In this document: one piece after another, positions 51,946 to 62,899 of the stretch
How positions within the stretch are numbered: the stretch's first letter is position 1
Layout: every line of letters begins with the position of its first letter
Assembly: GCF_905115235.1 (NCBI RefSeq)
Contig: NC_051850.1
Location: 10,511,841-10,575,840 of the forward strand
Direction: 5' to 3'
DNA from: Hermetia illucens
Lineage: Eukaryota > Arthropoda > Insecta > Diptera > Stratiomyidae
Length of the DNA: 64,000 nucleotides
Made by a program: the position numbers and the translations under genes
The notes under the pieces: generated by a model
The model's database searches: none
What the model was told of the DNA's origin: nothing
Seen by the model: only the letters and a program-made list of their open reading frames with translations

Positions 51946-54391
51946 TTCTTGGAACGATAACAGCTATGATGATGAAATCCGCGCACGGTTCTTGTCAGCC
52001 TATTTCAGCTCACAAAAACTGTTCCGCTCGAAACGTCTCACCATAGGGTCAAAGCTCTTACTGTACAAGACTATGACCTTGCCAGTCCTCATGTATTCCT
52101 CGGAAACTTGGATTCTTAGCAAGAAAAATTGCGAACTCTTGGCTGCGTTCGAGAGAAGAATCCTCCAAAGAATTGTTGGAAGTACCTGGTTTGCGCGGAA
52201 AGCGGTCCACAAACATACGTGGGCCTCTCCAGACGGGACCACTTTCAACCAAATTGACCACGTGTTGATCGAACGCCGCCACTTCTCAGCCTTGATGAAT
52301 GTCAGAACATATAGGGGGGCCAATATAGACTCGGATCACTATCTCGTTGGCATGGTGCTCGGAGCTCGAATAACAATACCACCTAGAAACCCCTCTGACA
52401 ATCAGGTGAGAGTGAACACTGAAGCCATCCACAACACAACCCTCCGCGACACCTATAAGAGGGAAATGGATGCCGCAATAACCGCAGTCAACAGAGGACC
52501 TGGAGATGAAGCATCAACAAATGATTTTCACAACCACCTGAAGAACGTTATCATGGATACGGCCACAAAAATACTTGGCCCCAGCCGCAAAAGGAGTCGG
52601 AACGGCTGGTTTGACGATGAATGTAAGCTAGCAACGGAACAGAAGAATGCCGCATACCGAGTAATGTTGCATTCTCAAAAAACGCGGGCACGCGCAGAGA
52701 CTTATCACGAACTCCGTCGAGCGGAGAAGCGACTTCACAGACGAAAAAAGGAAGCCTGGGAGAACCAACAAGTCTGTGAACTAGAAAAGTACAGGGAGCA
52801 ACCGCACCAGGCGCGGAAGTTTTACCAACAAGTCAGCAGGATGAAGCCTTATACACCTCGATGCTCATCCTGCCGAGACAAAGAGGGAAATCTGATTTCC
52901 GACAGAATGGGAATATTAGAGCGATGGGTTGAGTACTTTGATGAGCTACTGCACAACCAGAACATCGGCGAGTTGGAGGTCCCGCCAACTGAAGACGACG
53001 GACAAATACTGCCACCACCAAGTTTAGGAAAAACAGTCCGTGCAATTCATCGGCTAAAAAATCATAAGTCGCCAGGAGCCGATGGAATTACAGCCGAATT
53101 GGTTAAATATGGAGACGACCAGTTACACCAAGTGGTTCATCAACTTGTGCTCAAGGTATGGGACAGCGAATCAATGCCTGACGATTGGCAACGAGGCATT
53201 AACTGTCTCATACATAAAAAGGGAGATATCACACAGTGCAGCAATTATAGAGGTATCACGTTGCTGAGTACCATCTATAAGATATTCTCCACCATTTTGC
53301 TAGGCCGGATAGCCCCATATGCCCAGAACATCATTGGCCCATACCAAAGAGGCTTCACTCCAGGCAAATCAGCAACAGATCAGATTTTCTCTCTGCGGCA
53401 AGCGATGGAAAAACTGTTGCAATATGGACAACAGTTGCACCATCTGTTCATCGACTTTAAAGCCGCCTATGATAGCATAGCCAGGGTAAAACTGTACACG
53501 GCCATGAGAGAATTCGGTATCCCGACGAAATTAATAAGACTGACTAGGCTGACTCTGATCAATGTGCGAGGCCAGATAAAAGCAGCAGGATCGGTCTCAA
53601 GACCATTCGACATCAACAACGGTCTACGACAAGGGGATGCGCTATCATGCGTTCTCTTTAACCTGGCCCTCGAGAAAGTGATCCGTGATGCTGAGGTGAA
53701 TGCAAGAGGTACGATCCTCTTCAAGTCCACCCAACTACTGGCCTATGCTGACGATATCGACATCATGGGAAGAACCACCCGAGATGTACAAACTGCCTTC
53801 ATCCAGATCGAGCAGGCGGGGCGAGATCTTGGGCTGCACATCAATGAAGGCAAGACAAAATATATGGTGGCAACGTCAGCACCGAAGACGAATCAACCAA
53901 CAACATCAAACCGCACTGGTCAAACACAAACACGAAGAAGAATAAGGATAGGAGAATACAACTTTGAGACCGTTGACAATTTCTCCTATTTAGAGTCGAA
54001 AATCACAACCGATAACAACTACGATGATGAAATCCGCGCACGGTTGTTGTCAGCCAATAGAGCCTATTTCAGCTTACAAAGACTGTTCCACTCGAAACGT
54101 CTCACCATAGGGTCAAAGCTCTTACTGTACAAGACAATGATCTTGCCAGGCCTCATGTATTCCTCGGAAACTTGGGTTCTTAGCAAGAAAAATTGCGAAC
54201 TCTTGGCCGCGTTCGAGAAAAGAATCCTCCGAAGAATTTTTGGCCCCTTACATGAGGATGGACGATTCCGTAGCCTACACAATGACGAAATCTATGAGCG
54301 ATACCATGACCGTCCGGTTGTGAATAAAATCCGGCTCAATAGGTTATGGTGGGCGGGTCACTTAGTCCGTATGGATGAGGATGATCTATAA
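51935..54391 (+). CDS. RTE-type endonuclease-reverse transcriptase ORF (chimera)
   Basis: Open frame of 818 codons. Residues ~10-82 are a C-terminal stretch of the LINE protein (SKRLTIGSKLLLYKTMTLPV, LAAFERRILQRI). From ~88 the APE endonuclease end follows (HKHTWASPDGTTFNQIDHVL, then NIDSDHYLV with the SDH box). The RT begins near residue 365: HRLKNHKSPGADGITAELVK, SNYRGITLLSTIYKIFSTIL, GPYQRGFTPGKSATDQIFSL, LFIDFKAAYDSIAR, RQGDALSCVLFNLALEKVIR and the catalytic LAYADDIDIM (about 53,740-53,770). It ends LWWAGHLVRMDEDDL. The frame across the junction is open by chance. This copy lacks most of the endonuclease and cannot be autonomous, but its long RT frame indicates recent insertion. Confidence 0.85.
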   Translation: MASDSWNDNSYDDEIRARFLSAYFSSQKLFRSKRLTIGSKLLLYKTMTLPVLMYSSETWILSKKNCELLAAFERRILQRIVGSTWFARKAVHKHTWASPDGTTFNQIDHVLIERRHFSALMNVRTYRGANIDSDHYLVGMVLGARITIPPRNPSDNQVRVNTEAIHNTTLRDTYKREMDAAITAVNRGPGDEASTNDFHNHLKNVIMDTATKILGPSRKRSRNGWFDDECKLATEQKNAAYRVMLHSQKTRARAETYHELRRAEKRLHRRKKEAWENQQVCELEKYREQPHQARKFYQQVSRMKPYTPRCSSCRDKEGNLISDRMGILERWVEYFDELLHNQNIGELEVPPTEDDGQILPPPSLGKTVRAIHRLKNHKSPGADGITAELVKYGDDQLHQVVHQLVLKVWDSESMPDDWQRGINCLIHKKGDITQCSNYRGITLLSTIYKIFSTILLGRIAPYAQNIIGPYQRGFTPGKSATDQIFSLRQAMEKLLQYGQQLHHLFIDFKAAYDSIARVKLYTAMREFGIPTKLIRLTRLTLINVRGQIKAAGSVSRPFDINNGLRQGDALSCVLFNLALEKVIRDAEVNARGTILFKSTQLLAYADDIDIMGRTTRDVQTAFIQIEQAGRDLGLHINEGKTKYMVATSAPKTNQPTTSNRTGQTQTRRRIRIGEYNFETVDNFSYLESKITTDNNYDDEIRARLLSANRAYFSLQRLFHSKRLTIGSKLLLYKTMILPGLMYSSETWVLSKKNCELLAAFEKRILRRIFGPLHEDGRFRSLHNDEIYERYHDRPVVNKIRLNRLWWAGHLVRMDEDDL

Positions 54392-54560
54392 GTTTATAAT
54401 GGCAATATCTATGGTAGAAAAAGAAGACGAGGCAGACCCTGCCTAAGATGGAGCAATGGCGTAGGCCAGGACGCCAAACACCAAGGCGCAAAACCGGGAT
54501 ATCTGGAGTTCCTTATTAAGGCAGGCCTAGACCGGATACCGTTTGTTGCGCTGTTGATGA
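51955..54560 (+). mobile_element. RTE-type LINE family 1, long copy with chimeric start
   Basis: The element is made of a 3'-end piece of one copy (51,955-52,180) directly joined to a second copy that starts inside the endonuclease (52,185) and runs to the 3' UTR ending in a GATGAT simple repeat (54,555-54,570). The first piece repeats 54,020-54,240 at DNA level with about 2,060 bp offset. Confidence 0.85.
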
Positions 54561-54719
54561 TGATGATGATGATAATTTTAGTTTTAGATAAAATATGCAA
54601 TCAAATCTTTTATTTTACAATAGACTTAAAATGAACATTTTCTGTTAACTTAAAACGACCTGCCCGGTCGGTGGTTGGCAACTTAACAATCATATTCAAT
54701 TATTTTTTTTTACAATCTA

Positions 54720-55530
54720 AATTAGTTGTCAAGGCCTACTCCGCCACGAAGAACACCGGTGGTGGCATCTGTCAGTCGAATAAATTTCGAATGTTGGAAT
54801 GCTGGAAGAAATGTTCTTCCCGCTCGAGAACCCGATACGGGCCTTCGTATGGAGGTTGTAGTGGCTTCCGGACAGCATTTGTCCTGACTAGGACGTGCGT
54901 GCACGTGTCCAGTTTCCTGGGAGCGCAGGCAGGTGCAGATGTGTGACGGGTGGGAGGTGTGGGTTTAAGGCGGTGGAGATTGTCTCTCAGCAGACGCAGC
55001 AATCCAGAGTCTGTGAGACCAGATCTCTTGTGGAAGATCGAGTAATAAATCGTTAGGCGGCGTGAGGCTGTGTTCTGGGGGGCCGCCGCCAGGAACCCCC
55101 CGCGGATCTAGCCTTTTGTGGTAGGTGCGAATTTACATGGGAGCGTACATCTGGTAGCCTTTTCGCCGATGGTACCAACGAACGCTTGGGTCCGCAGGTT
55201 GTCCTGACGACCTGCTACCCGATCGCCCTTTTCGGACGATAGACCGCGAGCTCGTGACCTGTCGCATGAACGCTGAGCGTCCAGTGTTGCCCTCATTTCC
55301 GCCATGCTGGCCACAAGAGTGACCTTCTCGCGTTTCAGCTCGCGCAGCCAGAGCGACTTCATCAAGTCGTCGATCTTGCTCCCACCCAATTGCCTCATTT
55401 CGCGAACGGAGAACATCGGTGATGGCATCTGTCAATCGAATTAACATCATTCGGAATAAATTTCGAATGTTGCTAACCCTGCTGCGCCACAGTACCACGG
55501 CGCATAATGCCGTACGGTTGCACAGGAATG
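54720..55530 (-). mobile_element. Ty3/Gypsy fragment (fossil)
   Basis: Minus strand. The right part (55,530-55,100) looks like gag; the left part (55,002-54,722) is the integrase C terminus with LRDNLHRLKPTPPTRH and AVRKPLQPPYEGPYRVLERE. Most of pol between them is gone. A stretch near 54,750-54,805 resembles 55,405-55,475. No LTR pair could be defined. It is broken and of moderate to old age; a sister copy lies at 58,330-61,375. Confidence 0.7.
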
Positions 55531-55609
55531 TCATTGCGTTGTACCCATGCTGTATATAGAAATAGTATTAAGATAACGATCGTACTATCAAACAGAAGTT
55601 TCAAACTTT

Positions 55610-56010
55610 TCCCGTTTCTTCTTCTTCAGTCTTTGTCCCGTTCACAAGCATGTGATCGGTTGCGCCATCTTACTTTATCAAAAGCCTGATCTGGATGCAA
55701 TTGGGAGGCTTTCAAATCCCCATCCAGCGTATCAAACCATCGTTGTTTCAGTCGGCCTTTTGATCGATGTCCAAACCAATCTTGGTGAGTAAATTCTCGT
55801 TAGCGCGAATTACGCAACCATACCATCGAAGACGCCTCTCTATCTCTCCCAATTTTTCCACGATTGGTGCAACTCCATATCGATCATCATTTCCGACGTG
55901 ATCAAAGCGTGTCACGCCACTAGTCCAATGCAATATTTTCGTCTCCATTACCGCAAGACACCGTTCATTGTTTTTTATAGTCGGCCAATACTCAGAACCA
56001 TAGAGGGCTG
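55610..56010 (-). mobile_element. RTE-type LINE family 2, 3' end
   Basis: Minus strand: METKILHWTSGVTRFDHVGN, YGVAPIVEKL, ERRLRWYGCVIRANENLLTK (55,948-55,748), followed by the gene end and an untranslated tail with 'aagaagaag' (55,620). It is the C-terminal part of the same family as 62,900-63,765. Confidence 0.75.
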
Positions 56011-56014
56011 CGTT

Positions 56015-56490
56015 CTTCGCGATTCAAGCATCTAGATCTGAAGTGATCTATGTTGCTTTTGTGGCGTCAAAATGCGATGTCCTTAGTCGGTTCGAGGACC
56101 TCTTAAGCATTTTCGCCAGAAATTTGTATGCCAAATGGGTGCTAATTGACAGAGAGCTGAGAAAAACACATTTTTTCTTTGTTTTATCTAACAAAATATA
56201 ATTAACGCTAAAATTATAATATAATAGTTAAATGTAAAATATTTGTGGTCTTTCTTTCAATTCCCTTCATACAAAATATGTTGCACTATACATAAACGTT
56301 CTTATTTTTGTGATTTTTCTGGTTTTCCTTTTTTCCTATAATTCATGTCACGGCAGTTTTTCCAACGTATTATATTATTCTTCCTACATTACCACGTATG
56401 TGAAGAACACAAGAACGAGAGTACAAATAGATTTCGTGTCTGACTATCTTCCGATATTAGCTTACATTTTTTTTTTCCTACAACATTTTT
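56015..56490. other. 3' flank of unnamed gene C, nothing else seen
   Basis: Very AT-rich DNA that would hold the 3' UTR of the minus-strand gene ending at 56,495. No clear AATAAA was picked out. Confidence 0.35.
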
Positions 56491-56494
56491 TCAA

Positions 56495-57892
56495 TTATTC
56501 TTTGGCTATGGACGTACGTTTTCGCATTGATGTTGTTCCGCTGCTATTACCACCAACTGTACTAGAGGTATTGCCACCACCGAAAGTAGCTAATGATTTT
56601 CGTCGTGTCGGTGGATTTTTGGGCGGGTCAGATGATGGTGCACTGCGGCGACGAGGCGGTGAGTCTGTAATATGGAAAAGAATCTTTGGAATAGGAATCG
56701 TAAAGGATTGAATTAGTACGGAATGGAAAGTGATATATTACTAGGTAAGTGTGTAGACTAATTTCACATTCTTACTTCCATTAAAAGAAAGAACTTATCG
56801 AGTGACAACGACTAACTTTGACGATGTAGAAACCATGATTTTGACACGCGGCAAAAGTTTGAGATAAGAAATTGAAGGCTTTGCTTGGTGGTCCCTGAAG
56901 GGATTGCCATCATCGTTGAAGGCAAATATAGGTGCCATACATGCTAACATAAGGACTGTTGAAAGGCACCAAATAACCTGTGGTTTGTTAGAAAAATAGA
57001 TAAAAAAGCCCTCTGGCTAGTATACTATTCCTGTTGTAAATTCCGGGAACAACTTTTGGCCTTGTTCAGTGCTGGACATCTACCCCGAAGAAAGCGATAA
57101 GGAATAATAAAGGAAACGACACGGTACGGTTTTATTGATGTCTCTATTCATGATATCTCTAGAAATATCACACACTGCTCTTGTTTGCAGACCAAGAGGA
57201 TTATTCATATCGCCGGATATTCATGGGGTCAAATTCATATTCTGTATTCATTACCACCAACTGATGCAAATGAGCCAAGGTTTGAAATAGGAACAAATGA
57301 TCGGGCAAACGCCTCCCCATATGTTGCCGAATCAGTCAAAGAAACATGAAGAGCGCTTCGCAAGGTATCATACTATACCAACTACGCCACCATATGTTGA
57401 AGATAACTTTTTTTGAGAGAAAATACATTTCCTTCGCACACTTACAAACTAGACAAATTACCATCAAAGCAACTTACCTCGCAATTGGGATATTCGTCGC
57501 TTATTCGACAATTGCGTCGATTGGTTTGCACTACTCTGATTATTGGTTGCTGTTTGCGAACTTATTGACTTTCGTTTGTTGTTTAACGATAGTGAGCTAA
57601 GTCCGGTGGATTTGTGTGAATCTCGATCCTTGTCGCTGCTCAAAAGCTTCCTACTTTCTGATGATGTTTGCTGTTGTTGTTGCTTTTGATGACTATTACT
57701 GTTGATGTTAGCCGATAAATTGTTGCTTTTTGAGGTGGATCCGGTATTTGCTTTTAGTTCACTTTGTTGCTTGAGTTTTTGTTCATCTTGCTGAGCTTGT
57801 TTATGAATGCCCACTTTGAGCCAATAGTTTAACTGAGTTTCACGTGATTCACTAATGATTTTACGTCCTTCTGGATATGTACTGAGAATGCT
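56495..57892 (-). CDS. Unnamed gene C, last two exons, basic Ser-rich tail
   Basis: Minus strand. The exon 57,892-57,478 follows a long pyrimidine tract ending TTTCAG and ends before GTAAGT. It is 138 codons plus one base. The last exon 56,664-56,495 follows ATTACAG and is 170 bases, so the phases join (G + AC = Asp). The protein starts with a folded-looking stretch (SILSTYPEGRKIISESRETQ, LNYWLKVG), then a Gln/Ser/Asn-rich linker with a QQQQQ run, then basic patches (NNKRKS, NKRRIS, DSPPRRRSAPSSDPPK, PPTRRKSLATF), ending RKRTSIAKE. It suggests a nuclear or cytoskeletal regulator with phosphorylation sites, but I do not recognise it. Upstream exons lie beyond the fossil retroelement on the right. 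Confidence 0.6.
56670..57470. other. Intron of gene C, with a possible decayed Penelope end
   Basis: About 57,030-57,075 a stretch 'ttccgggaacaacttttggc' followed by 'cttgttcagtgct' resembles the hammerhead-bearing Penelope end at 5,880-5,915, but the core is changed. The rest shows nothing specific. Confidence 0.3.
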
Positions 57893-57899
57893 CTGAAAG

Positions 57900-58325
57900 G
57901 AAAAAAAAAGTTTTATGTAATTTGGGGGAAAAGTATTGTGAAAAATGATAAAATAATAAAGGAGCTGAGCTATCAAAGACGTGGGACTGTGCGTGAAGGC
58001 ATAACAAAACCTCAAGTGAAATCCACTTTTCCACAGATGGAATTGCTTTACGAATAATTGAAAGGGTATAACTAACTCTTTTCAGATCTTACTATACTCC
58101 AGCCACAGTTGTATTGAAACAAATTGGCTTTGACTGACAAACGCTGAATTGCTTTCCCTAATATTTTGCATTCCACAAATATATCAGAAAAAAATAGGGA
58201 ACTTTTGGTGTAAAAGTACCTTACAAAAAGTTTTTTTAGCTTTGGAAAAAAAATGCTTAATAATCGACGTTGCAACCGTCCAATTTGAATCTAAGGATTG
58301 AAGCATGTTAGATAATTTTATTTTG
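57900..58325. other. Upstream intron of gene C, nothing specific seen
   Basis: AT-rich DNA between the gene C exon and the fossil Gypsy copy. It could include remains of the Gypsy 3' LTR, but no ends are visible. Confidence 0.3.
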
Positions 58326-58329
58326 CAAC

Positions 58330-61300
58330 CTTAGCTGTAACCTTTATAGTATCTGTCGCTCCAGAACTTTAAAGGGGCCCTCGCGTATGGTGGGTACAGC
58401 GGCCTCCGAGGAACGTCCACGCAAATGAGGACAATGTCCCGTCCCTGGGGTGTCGTGTGTCGAGAAGGTGGAATCGCCCGCAGTTTCAAAACAGCGTCCC
58501 TGAGTAGACACAGCATGCTGGAGTCGCTTAAATCCACTCTGATATCCAGCACAGGATCGGGGATGAGTCGCAGATTCTTCCCGTACACCATCTTCGCGGG
58601 GCTGACCGTGAATTCGTCTCGGTGAGCTGTGGGATGGCCGAGGAGCATGAAAGGACCACGACTACGACGGATCGTCGCGAGCCATTAAGGCTGCCTTTAG
58701 TGTCCAGTGCCAACGTTCCAGCATCCCGTTGGACTGGGGAAGGTGTGCAGTGGTCCTGTGACGTTTAAAACCAAGGAGCTTTCCTAACTCCGAGAAAAGA
58801 GTAGACTCAAACTGCATTCCCTGTTCCGTGATGATTACGGCTAGTACACCAAAGTGCAGGATCCATTCTCAACGAAGGGCCTCGGCATATGATTGTGTCG
58901 CAATGTCTGTCAGAGGTATTGCTTTAGGCCACCGCATAAACCTGTCCATGATTTTGAGGCAATATTTGTATCCGTGCGGGTCTCGTAAAGGGCCAATAAT
59001 GGCAATGTGGATGGTGCGGAAGCTCTTGTTCGACCTATGGATCCTTTTTTATGTGTTTGCTGATTTTACACTTCTGGCACGCGATGCACTGTCTGGCTCA
59101 AGAGTTTGCAACCTTGTTCATGGACAACTAGAAGTATTTTTCAGTAACTAAGTATTGCATGAAATATTTCCTTTCGAAAATCGGCTCAAATAAGTAGCCT
59201 AGGTCTCTTCTCTGAGGACTCGCAGAGTAAATAGCAATTTGAGTGAGAAGACCTCCTTGACCTTGCATTTGGAATTTACCCTTAGGCTCTGAAGCTCTGC
59301 GTCGCCTTTCTGCCCCTCGGCGATTGCCGTATAATCGACCGCGGCGGGCATTGCGACCTCCGAGATTGGAGACAAAACGTCCGAAACGATGTTGTTTTTT
59401 TTTGAATGTCGGAAGTAAACTGGCTGATGAAGCTCAATTGCCGAAGATTACGAGGAGACGCTTTGTCGGGCTTTTGTTTAAGCACGAAAATAAGAGGCTT
59501 GTGGGCCGTGAACATGGTGAACCGCCTGCTCTCAAGGGAGAAGAAAAGTATTTGATGGAGACGTATGCGGCGAGTAGCTCACGATCGTAAGCGCTGTAGT
59601 TACGTTGACCTGGGTTGAGTTGTTTTGAAAAGAAGCTTAACGGTTGTCAGGTTTGATTCACCTTCTGGTGAAGAGCGGCGCCTACCGCTTCGTCTGAGGC
59701 ATCGACGAACACAGCTAGGGGTGCATCTGATCGGGGAGATACCAGCAGTATAGTATCAACTAGCTGTTGTTTGACCGTTTCAAACGCCTGCACAGCTTCA
59801 ATGTGACACGCAACGACGATAGAAGTTTAAAATACCCAAGAATCTACGCAGATCTTTCACCGTGGTTGCTAAAGTAAAGTTGTTTATCTCTTCAACCTTG
59901 TCTGGGTCCGTCAGGGGTAATCATGCGGCCGGAAAATGTCAACCGTTTCGGTACGAATTTGCATTTTTCAACGTTTAGGAAGAGCCCGGCCTCAAGGAGA
60001 CGTTAAAAAATGTACTCGAGATAGTCCAAATGCTCAGATTCGGAAGAAAAGGCGACAAAAAAACATCATTCGTGTAAACAAACAAGTGTAAGAGTGTTGA
60101 AATATCTGCGCAGCGTTGCACAAACCAACAGTCATCCTGGCGAGCTCGAAGAGTCCGAAAGGTGTGCAGGTAGCTGTTTTCGGTTTGTCTTCGGGAGTAA
60201 CAGAGATTTGGTGATACTGGGCCAGATCCAAAGTCGTGAAAACACGGCAATTTGTCAATGAATGCGCAAAGTTATGGGTGAGCGGAATAGAGTACCGGTC
60301 GGGAATTGTCTAAGCATTCAAACGCCTGTAATCTACGTATGGCCTCCATTCGCCGTTTGGCTTAGAGATCAAGTAGATTGGAGATGACCAACAGCTAGTG
60401 GAAGGTCTGCAAATACCCTTTTTCATGAGATCATCAAACTCTTTCTTTCCAACAGCTAGTTTCTGGGGTGATAGGGAACGCACCTTTGAGAATATCGAGA
60501 AGTCGGGGAGTGTTGATGTGATGCAACACTTCGTTCTTAACCGGCTGGGAGAAACTACTTTCAGTAGTGATGTTGCGATATTTTCGGAGGAGTGCGCAAA
60601 TGCGATGGTCGGTGACGTCCTCGAAAACAATGGGGAAAAGTGTCGTTTGCGCAAGTGGAAATTTTTCCTGACGACTTTGCGGAGTCTATTAAGGCTTTGT
60701 TTTGCAGGTCCACCAACAGCCTATAGTGATACAGGAAGCCTGCGCCTAAAATAAGGTTGCTAATGTGTGCCACAACGAATCGCCATGAAAACGTTCGGCG
60801 CAGCCCGAGACTCACGTCCGCCTGCCTGTAACCGTAAGTGCTGATGGGAGATGAGTTCGCGGCAGCCAGTCGCAAGTTATGCGGGGTACCGGAAGGGTCG
60901 ACACTTCAACGCCCGTATCGACCAGAAAACAACGCCTGCTCAAAGGGTTAAAAATTGTAAGGCGACGTAGTACTGCGCTTCGGGTCGCCGAGGCACCCAG
61001 CGAGCCTAATTGCTTTTGCATTAAAATTGCATCCGGTGCTACATTTACTCGCTTGAGCTACGAATTTACGTTGATAGCAGCAAATCGTCGGAGCCGATGA
61101 GGGTCCCGGCGTGCGACCACCCGAACGCCCTTTTCGGGAAGCAGACCTCGACCGTGACTGCGATCGAGATCTACCTCCCAAACGCAAAGTACCTACAGTC
61201 CTCGTAAGTTTGGACACGACGTCCGCAAGTGTCGTCACCATTGCTTTCAGGTCTCCCACTTCCTGAAGTTTATCTCTAGAGACTTCCGCGACAACGGGGC

Positions 61301-61375
61301 GTGCATTGACCTTGTGAACTCTATCTGCCGCGGCGAACAACACCTCCAGCGACCACAAGTCCGCACAGGCCAAGA
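58330..61375 (-). mobile_element. Ty3/Gypsy element, gag end to integrase (fossil)
   Basis: Minus strand, right to left. It has the end of gag with an Arg/Ser-rich tail (61,373-60,950), protease (CFLVDTGVEVSTLP, about 60,920), reverse transcriptase (from about 60,700; VFTTLDLAQYHQISVTPEDK and FGLFELARMTVGLCNAAQIF near 60,240-60,100), RNase H (HKPLIFVLKQKPDKASPRNL near 59,500) and integrase to its C terminus (58,650-58,331, with VYGKNLRL and PRRPLYPPY). Order and content are those of insect Ty3/Gypsy lineages. No LTRs were recognised. It is broken in several places, yet the domains remain easy to read, so it is probably of intermediate age. Confidence 0.88.
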
Positions 61376-61429
61376 TGGGGCGGTTGCGGTCGCTGCAAGC
61401 ATAGGCACTTCAATAGCTCTTAGCCGACC

Positions 61430-62340
61430 TTATCCCCACCCAGCTGACACATTTGTGTGGAGTCGTATGGTCTGCCAGGTTTCGTCAGTGTATTCCAAGG
61501 GAAAGTACTGGCGATACTGGTAGTCTGCCAATGGCTGGAGCATGACCTGAGCCCCAACCGTAACATATCCATTCTGATCGATAGCCAAGCGGCCATTAAG
61601 TCCTTGCGCTCAGCGACGACATCCTCCAAGCTGTTGGGGCAGTGCAGAAACGCGTTGAAAAGTCTGGGCGGCAAGATCAAGGTCACCCTCCTCTGGGTTC
61701 CGGGCATAGGAATATAGAGGGGAATGAGCGGGCTGACGGATTGGCCAGACGGGACTCTGCTCTTGGGAGCCTTTTGACTGGCACAGTCGGTGTTTCACTA
61801 AGGAATGTCAAGGGTGGAGTTTACTCGCACTACTTAGCAGCCGCGGGTCTTACCACCTGTGCCAATACAAGATTACGGCGGTCTGCACGGGACACTGGCC
61901 CATAGGCGGCCATGCCGCCAAGCTCGGCACACCCTACAGTCTACATTGCCGAAGCTGCGGAGAAGGAAGGCACAGGTCCAATCTCCAGAGCCAACGCAGC
62001 TCTCCTACCCTGCACCTAGAAATCTCTCTGAGGACCCCAAAGAATCGTTTATCCTAGCTAGTCAGGCGACGGATCCAGCTCTCCTACCCTGCACCTAGAA
62101 ATCTCTCTGAGAACCCCAAAGAATCGTTTATCCCTAGCTAGAGAGAGAGAGACATTTAGGTGCAGGGTAGGAGAGCTGCGTTAGCTCTGAAGATTTGAGT
62201 CGGCTGGACTCTGCCTCACTGCTCTCATAACAGCAGTCACGATCTTAGCAGTTTGTGGCATCGAAACGGCGCACCACAGCGCTAATTGGGCTTCTCAGTG
62301 CGACCATTGGTACCTACCTGCCTTAGCAGTAGAAATACAC
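61430..62340 (+). mobile_element. LOA/I-type LINE 3' part with RNase H
   Basis: Plus strand. The RNase H domain begins SVFQGKVLAILVVCQWLEHD (about 61,480) and has ISILIDSQAAIKSLRS with its Asp, then ALKSLGGKIKVTLLWVPG. A second frame continues NIEGNERADGLARRDSALGS (61,705-61,765) with the conserved Asn-Glu-x-Ala-Asp. RNase H domains of this type occur in I, LOA and some R1-group LINEs. The 3' end near 62,335 resembles 15,812-15,870. A repeat of 79 bp and an inverted copy lie in the last third. RT is absent. Confidence 0.75.
61976..62200. repeat. Direct 79-bp repeat with inverted copy
   Basis: The block 'agctctcctaccctgcacct' starts at 61,998 and again at 62,077 (79 bp apart). Its reverse complement occurs at 62,156-62,180 ('aggtgcagggtaggagagct'), so 61,976-62,020 and 62,152-62,200 can fold back. 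A GA-rich stretch (62,141-62,153) sits at the turn. It lies inside the LINE end. Confidence 0.75.
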
Positions 62341-62379
62341 GTAACACAGCTGGTTCAGCAGTTATTTAGTCAGTTCGCA

Positions 62380-62640
62380 CAGCTGCGAGCGGAGATACAT
62401 GCAGTTAAACGACAGATTTACTCCGTAAAATACAAAAATGCGGGTGTCTATAGACACAGGCTCTGATATTAGCATTATATCGCAAGCATATAAAAAGAGA
62501 GTTTCCAAGGCAACGATGCGAAGCCTACAGCGTCAGCAACCGAAAACTCCGCAACGATCACGTGACCAAGATGTGCAAGCAGTGCCATCAATAGCTCAGC
62601 ATTCAACAAAGCACGTCGCAAAATAAATTCACAAACAGTG
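62380..62640 (+). mobile_element. Retroelement protease fragment (fossil)
   Basis: The plus frame from 62,438 reads MRVSIDTGSDISIISQAYKK, an aspartic protease box (DTGSD) of an LTR-type retroelement. Only this short part is visible, so the lineage cannot be told with certainty. Broken, probably old. Confidence 0.45.
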
Positions 62641-62644
62641 TTGC

Positions 62645-62895
62645 TGGCTTAAGTTTCCTACACAGTGCTCCTGCGGCAATGACCAATGGCATTGAAAGAA
62701 ACCAGGAAACCATCGTGACAATCCACCAGCAGTTGAACAATAACAATACCGCAAACCCCAGCTGAATTGCCGTAATTTCCTTGCGCTCAATCACTGGCAG
62801 TGGAGTGCTGCGGGGGTGCAAGCTACTTCCAGACGCTTGCCTGAAATTAGAACTTACCTTTCTTTTCTGCCGAAGTGTTCTACTCCTTAAAAGTT
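62645..62895. other. Nothing specific seen
   Basis: Short unassigned DNA between the protease fragment and the next LINE. Confidence 0.3.
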
Positions 62896-62899
62896 AGCA

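Noticed and set aside
51935-54391. An 818-residue host protein
   Set aside because: All recognisable parts are LINE endonuclease, reverse transcriptase and C-terminal tail, and the start is a duplicated tail piece.
56310-56711. Plus-strand frame of 133 codons
   Set aside because: It is antisense to the last exon of gene C, whose splice sites and phase fit on the minus strand; the plus frame has no domain.
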